This document shows, piece by piece, positions 1 to 7,161 of a DNA stretch of 26,867 nucleotides (position 1 is its first letter; each line of letters begins with the position of its first letter). Both the position numbers and the translations under genes were made by a program. The stretch is from assembly GCA_934590505.1 (NCBI GenBank), contig CAKTPC010000014.1:1-26867 (forward strand), given 5' to 3'. This DNA is from an uncultured Oscillospiraceae bacterium. Its GTDB lineage: Bacteria > Bacillota > Clostridia > Oscillospirales > Oscillospiraceae. The notes beneath the pieces are model-generated. The model saw only the letters and a list, made by a program, of their open reading frames with translations. It was not told the origin of the DNA and did no database searches.

Positions 1-93
1 ACGGAGCCGCTGCTGCGTATGGCAGCCGAGGCCGAGACGAAGGAAAAGGCCGAGGGATATATAAGCACCTGGAAAAAGTTCCTGAGCCTGTAA
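1..93 (+). CDS. C-terminal end of an unidentified protein (partial)
   Basis: The first 30 codons of the window read open in frame 1 and end at TAA 91-93. The visible peptide is Ala/Glu/Lys-rich and ends in a hydrophobic-basic tail (WKKFLSL). The start lies left of the window and the family cannot be recognised from this tail. A hairpin that could terminate it follows at 112-140. Codon use is GC-rich like the neighbours. Confidence 0.6.
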   Translation, partial: TEPLLRMAAEAETKEKAEGYISTWKKFLSL

Positions 94-111
94 ACATCAC
101 AAAAAAGCCAA

Positions 112-140
112 TGTGCGCGCTGCAAACTGCAGCACGCACA
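112..140. terminator. bidirectional hairpin between convergent genes
   Basis: Arms TGTGCGCGCTGC (112-123) and GCAGCACGCACA (129-140) pair with one internal mismatch around the loop AAACT. An A-run lies on the left and an A/T-rich stretch on the right, so it can serve both the gene ending at 93 and bioY, which converges on it. Confidence 0.6.
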
Positions 141-160
141 AATATTATTTGAGCCGGATT

Positions 161-697
161 TCACTTCCTTATCGCTCTGCGCAGCGGTTTATAGAGCAGC
201 ACGGTCAGCGCTATCTTTATCGCGTCGCCCGGCAGGTAGACCAGCATCCCGGCCTTTATCGCCGTCCACACGGTAATGGACTTGTGCAGATACAGCTTCA
301 TTATCAGGTACATGTACGGCAGACCGATCAGGTACAGCACCGCAAGCCCCGCAATGCAGGCGAGCGCGATGTGCCAGTGCCCGTTTTCTTTTGCCGTCAG
401 GCGGCCTATTACCCACGCGGTGGGGATAAGCCCAAGCAGGAAGCCGAAGCTCGGCTGCATGACATAGCCTATGCCGCCGCCCATCGTGAACACCGGCAGA
501 CCAACAAGCCCAAGCACGACATACACAGCCTGCGATACTGCGCCCCATTTTGCGCCGAGCAGTACGCCGGCCATGGCGGTGAACATGAACTGAAGCGTCA
601 CCGACATCGTCCCGAGCGGAAAGCGGATGAACGCGCCCACCGCAGTAAGCGCCGCGAACAGTGCCGCGAGGATCATCATACGTGTCTTATTCTTCAT
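161..697 (-). CDS. bioY: BioY, biotin-specific S component of an ECF transporter
   Basis: Membrane protein of 178 residues, the usual BioY size, that binds biotin and works with the shared ECF energy-coupling module (EcfA, EcfA', EcfT). About six hydrophobic segments are visible. The glycine-rich stretch with FTMGGGIGYVMQPSFGFLLG and the region LPGDAIKIALTVLL near the end are typical of BioY. The ATG at 697 is preferred over a GTG at 706, because AAAGGAG then sits 8 bases upstream. No biotin synthesis gene is in view, so the gene points to biotin scavenging. An inverted repeat upstream (754-769) may be its operator. Family assignment is secure. Confidence 0.93.
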   Translation of the reverse strand: MKNKTRMMILAALFAALTAVGAFIRFPLGTMSVTLQFMFTAMAGVLLGAKWGAVSQAVYVVLGLVGLPVFTMGGGIGYVMQPSFGFLLGLIPTAWVIGRLTAKENGHWHIALACIAGLAVLYLIGLPYMYLIMKLYLHKSITVWTAIKAGMLVYLPGDAIKIALTVLLYKPLRRAIRK

Positions 698-753
698 TGC
701 AGCCACTCCTTTCAGACGCGGACGATTTTATCATGCCGCGCCGCGAAAGTGAA

Positions 754-769
754 TTGTAATTGTCTACAA
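754..769 (-). promoter_or_regulatory. TTGTA-N6-TACAA palindrome upstream of bioY
   Basis: A perfect 5-bp inverted repeat with a 6-bp spacer lies about 57 bases upstream of the bioY start. The TTGT/ACAA ends recall biotin repressor (BirA) half sites, but the spacer is much shorter than the 14-16 bp usual for BirA. It could also be chance in an AT-rich gap. A weak minus-strand promoter TTCACT-17-TAAAAT lies just downstream. Confidence 0.3.
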
Positions 770-833
770 AGTTGAAACATATTTCGCTTTTCTTCGTCAT
801 ATTATTAAGATTGCAAAATCGTTACTTCCCGGC

Positions 834-862
834 TTGCAGGGAAAATACCGCTGTGCTATAAT
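834..862 (+). promoter_or_regulatory. sigma-70 type promoter of the Ig-like surface protein
   Basis: TTGCAG at 834-839, a 17-base spacer, then TATAAT at 857-862, with an upstream TGC that makes an extended -10. It lies about 40 bases before the ribosome site of the gene starting at 911. Confidence 0.75.
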
Positions 863-910
863 ATTTTTAAGACAAATGGTAAGACAAAAAGAAAACGGAG
901 AATGAAAAAG

Positions 911-2218
911 ATGAAAAAACAAACCTTGAAGCTTCTGCTTTCGCTCACGCTTGTGCTCTGCGTGGCGCTTGCCCTGCCGGGGCTGAGCGCGGGCGCGGAC
1001 TATGTCAACAGCTTTGAAGCAGGTACGGACATCGGCAGTATCCAGGTGTTCAGCAGCAACATTATTATAAAGTCCTATGAGAAGTATGCGGGCTCTCTTC
1101 CTGCGGGCCTGAGCCTGTCATGGGATGATTACGGCATCTATATGGCCGGAACGCCCACCACTGCCGGCAACTATTCCAGCAGCTACAATGTCGTCACCGA
1201 GAACGGCACCTACTCCTTTATAATCAACCTCTCCATCACCGGCGGCACGACGCCGACAGAGGCTCCCGCGACCGGCAACCCGCCGCACATCACAAAGCAC
1301 CCCACGGGTGAGACGGTCGAACCGGGCGGCAGCGCGCAGTTCGTCGCCCGCGCGGACGATGCGACGAAGATAACCTGGCGTCTCGTCAGCAAAGACACGA
1401 CCGTTACATATAACGCCGCTGACGGCCCGGATTATTTCCCCGGACTCAGTGTTGACGGGCTCGGCACCGAGCGCCTGACGCTCAGCAATATTCCTTCTTC
1501 GCTCAACGAATGGTGCGTGGAAGCCAAGTTTGAAAACACTAATGGCGCGTCCTATTCCAACGGCGCGCGCATAACCGTCAAGGCTGCGACGAATACAAAT
1601 ACGAATAATAACAGCAACACCAGCAATAACAATAATAACAGCAGCACAAATACCAACACGAACAACACCAATAACACCACCGGCGGAAATAACAATCAGA
1701 CCACCGGAACAGATCTCGGCAACGACGGTCTCACCACAAAGACGCCGAACATCAATGCTGCTCCTCAGAGCGCCCGGCTCAAGAAAGGGGAGACCTGCAC
1801 GCTGACCGTTCAGGCCACATCACCCAACAATGGTGAGCTGAGCTACCAGTGGTACAGTACGAACGTCAACAACCGCGGCATGGCCACACCCATTGAAGGT
1901 GCGACAAACGCGAGCTATACTCCGACTCAGACCGAGGGCACGATGTATTACTGCGTCGCCGTAATGAATACGCGCGAGGGTGTAACCAGCGAGCCGGTCT
2001 ATACGGATCTTGCCGAGGTCAGCTTCGAGCCTGAGGCGACGCCTACTCCGTCCCCGACGGCAACGCCCACCCGCACGAGCTCCGATAACGGCAGCTATAA
2101 CCGCGGCAGCAACACCCAGATCATCTTCTTCGGCATCGTCGGTTTCCTCGCTTTGGCCGCACTGGTCGGCGTGGTCGTGTACCTGCGCATAGACTCTAAG
2201 CGCAGCAGGGACGAATAA
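911..2218 (+). CDS. secreted Ig-like surface protein with C-terminal membrane anchor
   Basis: Protein of 435 residues probably displayed on the cell surface. Residues 1-29 form a signal peptide (basic start, Leu-rich core, cleavage near SAGA). A He_PIG-like putative Ig domain follows (LPAGLSL ... AGTPTTAGNY), then a second Ig-like stretch. Residues about 226-275 are an Asn/Thr/Ser low-complexity linker. Another Ig-like domain (SYQWYS ... MYYCVAV) spans about 281-374, followed by a Pro/Thr stalk, a transmembrane helix near 401-427 and a basic tail. An in-frame ATG at 902 is rejected, since GGAG would be 1 base away; ATG 911 has correct spacing. No LPXTG motif or catalytic domain is seen. The ligand is unknown; adhesion or wall structure is inference. 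Confidence 0.8.
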   Translation: MKKQTLKLLLSLTLVLCVALALPGLSAGADYVNSFEAGTDIGSIQVFSSNIIIKSYEKYAGSLPAGLSLSWDDYGIYMAGTPTTAGNYSSSYNVVTENGTYSFIINLSITGGTTPTEAPATGNPPHITKHPTGETVEPGGSAQFVARADDATKITWRLVSKDTTVTYNAADGPDYFPGLSVDGLGTERLTLSNIPSSLNEWCVEAKFENTNGASYSNGARITVKAATNTNTNNNSNTSNNNNNSSTNTNTNNTNNTTGGNNNQTTGTDLGNDGLTTKTPNINAAPQSARLKKGETCTLTVQATSPNNGELSYQWYSTNVNNRGMATPIEGATNASYTPTQTEGTMYYCVAVMNTREGVTSEPVYTDLAEVSFEPEATPTPSPTATPTRTSSDNGSYNRGSNTQIIFFGIVGFLALAALVGVVVYLRIDSKRSRDE

Positions 2219-2234
2219 GCGTAATTTCTACCTA

Positions 2235-2270
2235 AATCCGGCGTGACTTATAGGTTCACGCCGGATTTTC
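2235..2270 (+). terminator. intrinsic terminator after the surface protein gene
   Basis: Perfect 12-bp stem AATCCGGCGTGA (2235-2246) and TCACGCCGGATT (2256-2267), followed by TTTC. It ends the monocistronic surface protein transcript. Confidence 0.9.
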
Positions 2271-2356
2271 TGCCTGTTTTCTGCCATGAAGTTGTATACT
2301 CTTTGAAGCAGTTTCGAGCCGGTTTTGGCTATTTCGATGATTTTTGAGCTGTCGGA

Positions 2357-2385
2357 TTGCTTTTTACATGTCTCGCTCGTATACT
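2357..2385 (+). promoter_or_regulatory. candidate promoter of the AEC-MATE operon
   Basis: TTGCTT at 2357-2362, a 17-base spacer and TATACT at 2380-2385, about 40 bases before the start at 2425. Both boxes are near consensus. Confidence 0.55.
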
Positions 2386-2424
2386 TGCCCTTAACGCGAA
2401 TCCATAGAAGCGGAGGGGAAAACC

Positions 2425-3366
2425 TTGGAAAACTTTATCGTATGCCTGAACGCCGTTACTCCGATATTCATTCTTATCGCTCTCGGCTATTTGGCCCGGA
2501 GCTTGGGCGATATAAAGCGCGAGGATGTTTTCCGCTTTAACCGGGTGATCTTCCGGTATTTTATGCCGGTAATGACCTTCTATAATATATACGTGTCCGA
2601 TCTTGCAGCTTCGTTCAATATGAAGCTCATGTGCTTTGCGCTGCTCGGAGTGCTGGCAGAATGGTTTGTCAGCATACAGATCGTGAAGCGGGCGGGGCGA
2701 CGACCTGAACGGCAAGGCGTTATGATCCAGGCGCTCTATCGCAGCAACTTTGTCATCATCGGTCTGCCGCTTGCACAGCAGCTCCTGCCCGCAGGGGCGG
2801 ATTTTGGCTGCGTCGTCATGCTGCTGGCGACCGTTATCCCGCTTTATAACGTACTTGCCGTTGTTACGCTTGAGCACTTCAGCGGAGTTAAAACAAGCAA
2901 ACTCGGCCTCGCCCTTGACATACTCAAGAACCCCATGATAGTCGGGACCCTCGTCGGTATTATCTTCCAGCTGCTGAAACTGAAGCTGCCCTCCGGGCTG
3001 GAGCACGCCGTCGCGCAGCTTGCTAACGCGACTTCTCCCATTATGCTGTTTCTGCTTGGCGGCTTCTTTGAATTTGGCGACCTGCGGGACGAGCTTAAAA
3101 CCGTGTCCGCCATAGTGGCAGGCAGGCTTATCATTATCCCGGCGGTCATGCTGGGGCTTGCGTGCCTGCTCGGCTTCCGCGGTGTGGAATTTGCCTCGCT
3201 CCTCGGAGTCTTTGCCTCCTCAACGGCGATCGCTTCCTTCACCATGGCGCAGCAGATGGGCGGCGACGCAAAGCTTGCGGGCAACGCCGTCGTTGCGACG
3301 AGCGCGCTGTGCTCCCTGACGCTTTTCCTGTGGGCAATGCTCTTCAAGACCTTGGGTGTAATTTAG
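2425..3366 (+). CDS. AEC-family transporter (auxin efflux carrier-like permease)
   Basis: Integral membrane protein of 313 residues, typical of bacterial AEC permeases (PF03547), with about ten hydrophobic segments in two halves. Family members move small organic acids or related metabolites by secondary transport; the substrate here cannot be told. The start is a TTG at 2425, chosen because GGAGGGG lies 7-8 bases upstream and the family N-terminus (ITPIF..ALGY pattern) begins there. It is followed after 15 bases by a MATE exporter on the same strand, so the two are probably one operon. Confidence 0.88.
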   Translation: MENFIVCLNAVTPIFILIALGYLARSLGDIKREDVFRFNRVIFRYFMPVMTFYNIYVSDLAASFNMKLMCFALLGVLAEWFVSIQIVKRAGRRPERQGVMIQALYRSNFVIIGLPLAQQLLPAGADFGCVVMLLATVIPLYNVLAVVTLEHFSGVKTSKLGLALDILKNPMIVGTLVGIIFQLLKLKLPSGLEHAVAQLANATSPIMLFLLGGFFEFGDLRDELKTVSAIVAGRLIIIPAVMLGLACLLGFRGVEFASLLGVFASSTAIASFTMAQQMGGDAKLAGNAVVATSALCSLTLFLWAMLFKTLGVI

Positions 3367-3381
3367 GAGATAGTTGATTAA

Positions 3382-4749
3382 ATGAACGATTCAAAATATA
3401 ACGGGATCACCGAGGGCGTCATATGGAAGCAGCTGATGCTGTTTTTCTTCCCGGTGCTCCTCGGCACATTTTTCCAGCAGCTCTATAACACTGTTGACGC
3501 GGTCATAGTCGGCCGCTTTGTCGGCAAGGAGGCGCTGGCTGCGGTCGGCGGCTCGTCCTCGCAGATACTCAACCTGCTTATCGGCTTCTTCACCGGCGTC
3601 GCCTCTGGCGCAGCGGTCATCGTCGCGCAGTATTACGGCGCGCGCGATGCGGAGGATTCCTCACGCTCGGTGCATACGGCGATGATCCTTGCCATCGCAA
3701 GCGGCGCTATCATGACCGTCGTCGGCATTCTCACCGCTCCGGTGCTGCTGCGCATCATGGCAACACCAGAGGACACGATGGCCGACTCCATCGTGTATAT
3801 GCGCTGGGTGTACTTAGCAATGATCCCCGGGATGGTCTACAACATGGGCTCCGCTATCCTGCGCGCGGTCGGGGACTCCAAGCACCCGCTGTATTTCCTC
3901 ATTGCCTGCTGCCTTATAAATGTTGTGCTCGACCTGCTGTTTGTTGTCACCTTTAATATGGGCGTCGCGGGCGCGGCTGTTGCAACGGCGCTGTCGCAGC
4001 TTCTGAGCGCTGTGATGGTCTGCTGGTTCCTTGCACGTCCTAAAACCGAGGAGAGCGTCAGACTCGAAATTTCCAAGCTGCGCACTGACTGGAAGCTCAT
4101 GCGCCGCACAGTACATATCGGGCTTCCCGCAGGGCTTCAGGCTGTGCTCTACTCTATCTCCAATATGATAATCGTCACCGCCGTAAACCGCTTCGGCACA
4201 GACACTGCCGCGGCTTGGGTCGCCATGGGCAAGGTCGACGCCTTTACATGGCTGGTGCTCAGCGCGATGGGGCTTGCGGTCATGACCTTCGTCGGGCAGA
4301 ACTTTGGCGCGAACAGCATGCAGCGCGTGCGCGAAAGCATACGCGACTGCATGATAATGACCTCTGCCTTTGCTGTCCTGATAAGCGCACTTTTCTTGAC
4401 GCTCGGCAAATACCTCCTTGTTATCTTCACGACAGACCAGAACGTTATTGACCTTGCCATGCGCATGATAATCTATATCATGCCGTGGTATCTGCTATAT
4501 GTCCCGGTCGAGGTCTACGGCGGCAGCCTGCGCGGCATCGGTGATACGCTCGTGCCGTTCATCATTACCGCAGTCGGCATCTGCATCGCACGTGTTGTGT
4601 GGATATACACCGTTGTGCCGCTGAATAATGACATTTCCACTGTCGCCGTGGCTTATCCTATCACATGGGGGCTGACCTCACTTGCGTATACAATTTACTT
4701 CCGCTATGTCAAGAAGTACAAAATAGGCAAAATGGAACAGGCTGCGTAA
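3382..4749 (+). CDS. MATE family efflux transporter
   Basis: Membrane protein of 455 residues with about twelve transmembrane segments in two homologous halves. The N-terminal signature LMLFFFPVLLGTFFQQLYNT with VDAVIVGRFVG is the classical MATE start, and the second half repeats it (HIGLPAGLQAVLYSISNMI). MATE proteins expel cationic drugs or metabolites in exchange for H+ or Na+. The ribosome site GGAGA lies about 10 bases before the ATG. It is the second gene of the operon with the AEC permease and is closed by a strong terminator. The substrate is unknown. Confidence 0.93.
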   Translation: MNDSKYNGITEGVIWKQLMLFFFPVLLGTFFQQLYNTVDAVIVGRFVGKEALAAVGGSSSQILNLLIGFFTGVASGAAVIVAQYYGARDAEDSSRSVHTAMILAIASGAIMTVVGILTAPVLLRIMATPEDTMADSIVYMRWVYLAMIPGMVYNMGSAILRAVGDSKHPLYFLIACCLINVVLDLLFVVTFNMGVAGAAVATALSQLLSAVMVCWFLARPKTEESVRLEISKLRTDWKLMRRTVHIGLPAGLQAVLYSISNMIIVTAVNRFGTDTAAAWVAMGKVDAFTWLVLSAMGLAVMTFVGQNFGANSMQRVRESIRDCMIMTSAFAVLISALFLTLGKYLLVIFTTDQNVIDLAMRMIIYIMPWYLLYVPVEVYGGSLRGIGDTLVPFIITAVGICIARVVWIYTVVPLNNDISTVAVAYPITWGLTSLAYTIYFRYVKKYKIGKMEQAA

Positions 4750-4757
4750 TACTGTTT

Positions 4758-4790
4758 AACTCCCGCCGGATTTTCCGGCGGGAGTTTTTA
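4758..4790 (+). terminator. intrinsic terminator of the AEC-MATE operon
   Basis: Perfect 12-bp GC-rich stem AACTCCCGCCGG (4758-4769) and CCGGCGGGAGTT (4775-4786) with loop ATTTT, then a T-rich tail. Confidence 0.93.
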
Positions 4791-4890
4791 TAAAAATTTC
4801 CCATTCACTGAAACATTTTCCGCTCCCGATGCGTTTATATAAGCAGAAAGATAAATACATAAGAAATACACACAAAGGAGCGTGCTTACT

Positions 4891-5697
4891 ATGAAACGGG
4901 TATCTATCCTCGCGCTTGTTATCGCGCTGCTGCTGTGCGGCTGCGGCAGCACACCGGCGCAGCCCATGGACAGCGCATTACCGCCGATGCCGACCGAAGC
5001 TGCCGCCGCGGCGTCCCCGGAAGCTGCGGATGACGAACCGGAGGTCTACGACAGCGCGCGAGACTTCCTGCGTTCTCTGTACGATGAATGCGGCAATTTC
5101 TATTTCAGCAACAACGCTGCGCCAGACTGTCTCGATTGGCTCGCGCAGCAGCCGCAGGATCAGCCGGTGAAGTTCGTGGTCTACGGATGGCCGTTTTTTA
5201 ATTTTGACAAGCGGCTCGACAAGTGGAATGTACCGCTCCAGAACCATGACCGGGCGCTGATGGCTTTGGCGGAGGTATTGGGGGACGCTGCGTTCAGCGA
5301 ATACGAAAGCGCTGACGCACTCAGAAAGACGCTCGACAACGAAGAGCTTCTCAAAAAGCTGCCCGAGGAGTACCCCAACTGGGTGCAAAAGGCTGATGGC
5401 TGGGAAGAAGCCATTGACACATACGAGTCGGAATACCTGCCCCTGTTCGAGGAACTGGACCTTGAATATGCCCTGCGGGACGCCGAGGCCTTTGCAGCAC
5501 AGGGCGTCCAAGCAGAGGTCATGGCAACGAAGAGCAGAGACAACGGACGCGATAGCTGGGCTTACACCTGCATTGTCACAGCGACGCCCGAGGACTTCCT
5601 CGCGCTGAGCGATAAGATGGATGGGCTTTACCATGTATGGATACCGGGAGAGCAGTTTCTCCTGCGCTTCAATATACATATCTGGCCTGAGGAATGA
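4891..5697 (+). CDS. predicted lipoprotein of unknown function
   Basis: Protein of 268 residues with a lipoprotein signal peptide: basic MKR, a hydrophobic core, and lipobox LCGC, with Cys14 or Cys16 as the lipidated residue. An Ala/Pro/Glu-rich linker follows, then an acidic soluble domain with no family I recognise. The ATG at 4891 is chosen over a GTG at 4882, as AAAGGAG lies 10 bases before the ATG but only 1 before the GTG. The stop is 10 bases before a sigma factor gene, and a putative anti-sigma gene follows, so this envelope protein may be the sensor or output of that sigma system. That link is inference from position. Confidence 0.8.
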   Translation: MKRVSILALVIALLLCGCGSTPAQPMDSALPPMPTEAAAAASPEAADDEPEVYDSARDFLRSLYDECGNFYFSNNAAPDCLDWLAQQPQDQPVKFVVYGWPFFNFDKRLDKWNVPLQNHDRALMALAEVLGDAAFSEYESADALRKTLDNEELLKKLPEEYPNWVQKADGWEEAIDTYESEYLPLFEELDLEYALRDAEAFAAQGVQAEVMATKSRDNGRDSWAYTCIVTATPEDFLALSDKMDGLYHVWIPGEQFLLRFNIHIWPEE

Positions 5698-5707
5698 GGT
5701 GATGTGT

Positions 5708-6256
5708 GTGAACGAAACTAAGCTGCTGCGGCAGCTCAAGCGCGGGAGCACGGCGGCGCTGTCGGAGATCATAGAGCTGTACACGCCGTATGTCTATGCC
5801 ATCGCATCAAACGTGATGCGCCCGATGCTCCCAGTGGAGGACGTGGAAGAGGCTGTGTCCGACTGCTTTGCCGCGCTCTGGTATAACCGCGATGCTGTCG
5901 AGCCGGGAAAGCTCAAGGGTTACCTTGCCGTTGTGGTGCGCAACAAGGCCCTGAGTGCGCTGCGGTCAAAGCACCTTGATAGCGCGCTTGAGGATGATAT
6001 TATTGACATAACCGTTGACAGCCCGGAGGAGGGCGTACTGACGCTCGAGCTGCGCGAGCTTGCGCGCGAGGCGGTGGACACGCTCGGCGAACCGGACTGC
6101 GAGATTTTCAGGCGGCACTATTTTCTGTATCAGAAGACAGATGACATCGCTGCCGCGCTCGGCATGAACGGCGCGACCGTGCGCACAAAGCTTGCGCGCG
6201 GACGGCAGAGACTTAAATATTATCTTGAGGAGAGGGGGTACGGCAATGAAGCTTAA
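5708..6256 (+). CDS. RNA polymerase sigma-70 family factor (ECF-like)
   Basis: Protein of 182 residues, the usual ECF size. Region 2 covers about residues 12-80 (LYTPYVYAIASN, then VEDVEEAVSDCFAALWYN for core binding and -10 recognition). Region 4 covers about 120-172, with a helix-turn-helix (TDDIAAALGMNGATVRTKLA) that reads the -35 box. Region 3 is missing, as in ECF factors. The start is most likely GTG 5708, which has GAGGTGAT a few bases upstream; ATG 5702 would overlap that site. The end overlaps the next gene by 11 bases, so the sigma factor and its partner are translationally coupled. Target promoters are unknown. Confidence 0.88.
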   Translation: MNETKLLRQLKRGSTAALSEIIELYTPYVYAIASNVMRPMLPVEDVEEAVSDCFAALWYNRDAVEPGKLKGYLAVVVRNKALSALRSKHLDSALEDDIIDITVDSPEEGVLTLELRELAREAVDTLGEPDCEIFRRHYFLYQKTDDIAAALGMNGATVRTKLARGRQRLKYYLEERGYGNEA

Positions 6257-7061
6257 AATATCCGAACTGTGCAGCGACTGCTGCCCGGAAAATGTCACGC
6301 TCGGCACACCTGATGCGGAGCTTGCCGCGCGCATAAAGGCCAAGACGCTTAAAAAAATCGGCGTTCAGCCCGCGCGCCGCCGTGTGAGAGTGCGCACGCT
6401 GCTGCTCGCCGCGGTGATAGCGGCCTTCTTCGGCTCGGCTGCGTATGCGGTAGTGCGCTACAATATGAATTTGCAGGATGTGCAGGATCAGGACGAAGTA
6501 GTCTCCGGACGTGTGCTTGAGGTAAGCACGGACGGCGAGGTGCTGAGCGACCAAACCTTTTATTTTCCGGATGCCAGCATGGTGCTGAGCTTCACCGGCC
6601 CCGACGAGAGCTATAACCGTCCTGAGTTCAAGGCAAACTATCTGCCGTCCGAGCCTACCAACGTCAGCGGCGTGGGAGAATGGACAACATACCTCAGCGA
6701 TGACGGTAGGGATAATATCATGCCGTATCTTATCACTGCCGAGAATGTGAACACCGGCGACTCCAAAGGCGTGCTCAACGGCAGAACTGAAATAGTAAAG
6801 CGGGAAAACTGGGACTGCTGGGAAATAACCGAAATAAGCTCAGACTATACCGAATGCCAAAGCTTCTGCAGCTGGGAGATCGTAAACTACATCTTCATGT
6901 TCGACCCGGAGCGCGGCTATCTCATTCGGGTCAGCGGCACGGACAGCATGGAGACGCTCGAGAAGATAGCGAAGAACCTTGAGATACGCGAGAGCGATAT
7001 GCCGCCGTTTGAAAGCCCCTTTTCCGATGAGATAGGGATCCTTGATCTCGGCAGAGGCTGA
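6246..7061 (+). CDS. membrane-anchored putative anti-sigma factor
   Basis: Protein of 271 residues. About 48 cytoplasmic N-terminal residues contain Cys (SELCSDCCPEN) and many basic residues. One transmembrane helix (about 49-70, TLLLAAVIAAFFGSAAYAVV) is followed by a 200-residue extracytoplasmic domain I cannot name. Position immediately after, and overlapping, an ECF sigma gene plus this topology is the usual anti-sigma layout, comparable to DUF4179-type proteins. No zinc anti-sigma motif (HxxxCxxC) is visible, so the function rests on context. GAGAGGGGG before the ATG is a strong ribosome site. Confidence 0.65.
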   Translation: MKLKISELCSDCCPENVTLGTPDAELAARIKAKTLKKIGVQPARRRVRVRTLLLAAVIAAFFGSAAYAVVRYNMNLQDVQDQDEVVSGRVLEVSTDGEVLSDQTFYFPDASMVLSFTGPDESYNRPEFKANYLPSEPTNVSGVGEWTTYLSDDGRDNIMPYLITAENVNTGDSKGVLNGRTEIVKRENWDCWEITEISSDYTECQSFCSWEIVNYIFMFDPERGYLIRVSGTDSMETLEKIAKNLEIRESDMPPFESPFSDEIGILDLGRG

Positions 7062-7094
7062 GCAGTTTTTAATTCTTCCCGCCGTATAATTTAC

Positions 7095-7123
7095 TTGATG
7101 AAGGCCGAAACTGATGGTATAAT
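7095..7123 (+). promoter_or_regulatory. sigma-70 type promoter of the VanW-domain gene
   Basis: TTGATG at 7095-7100, a 17-base spacer and TATAAT at 7118-7123, with TGG just upstream making an extended -10. It is 38 bases before the ATG at 7162, so this gene is uncoupled from the sigma operon. Confidence 0.75.
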
Positions 7124-7161
7124 ACGACTCAAGAAAAAGACATGTCGGGAAGAGGCAGCAC

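Noticed and set aside
113..775. Plus-strand frame of 220 codons over bioY
   Set aside because: Arg/His/Gln-rich antisense of BioY with no ribosome site; BioY is clear.
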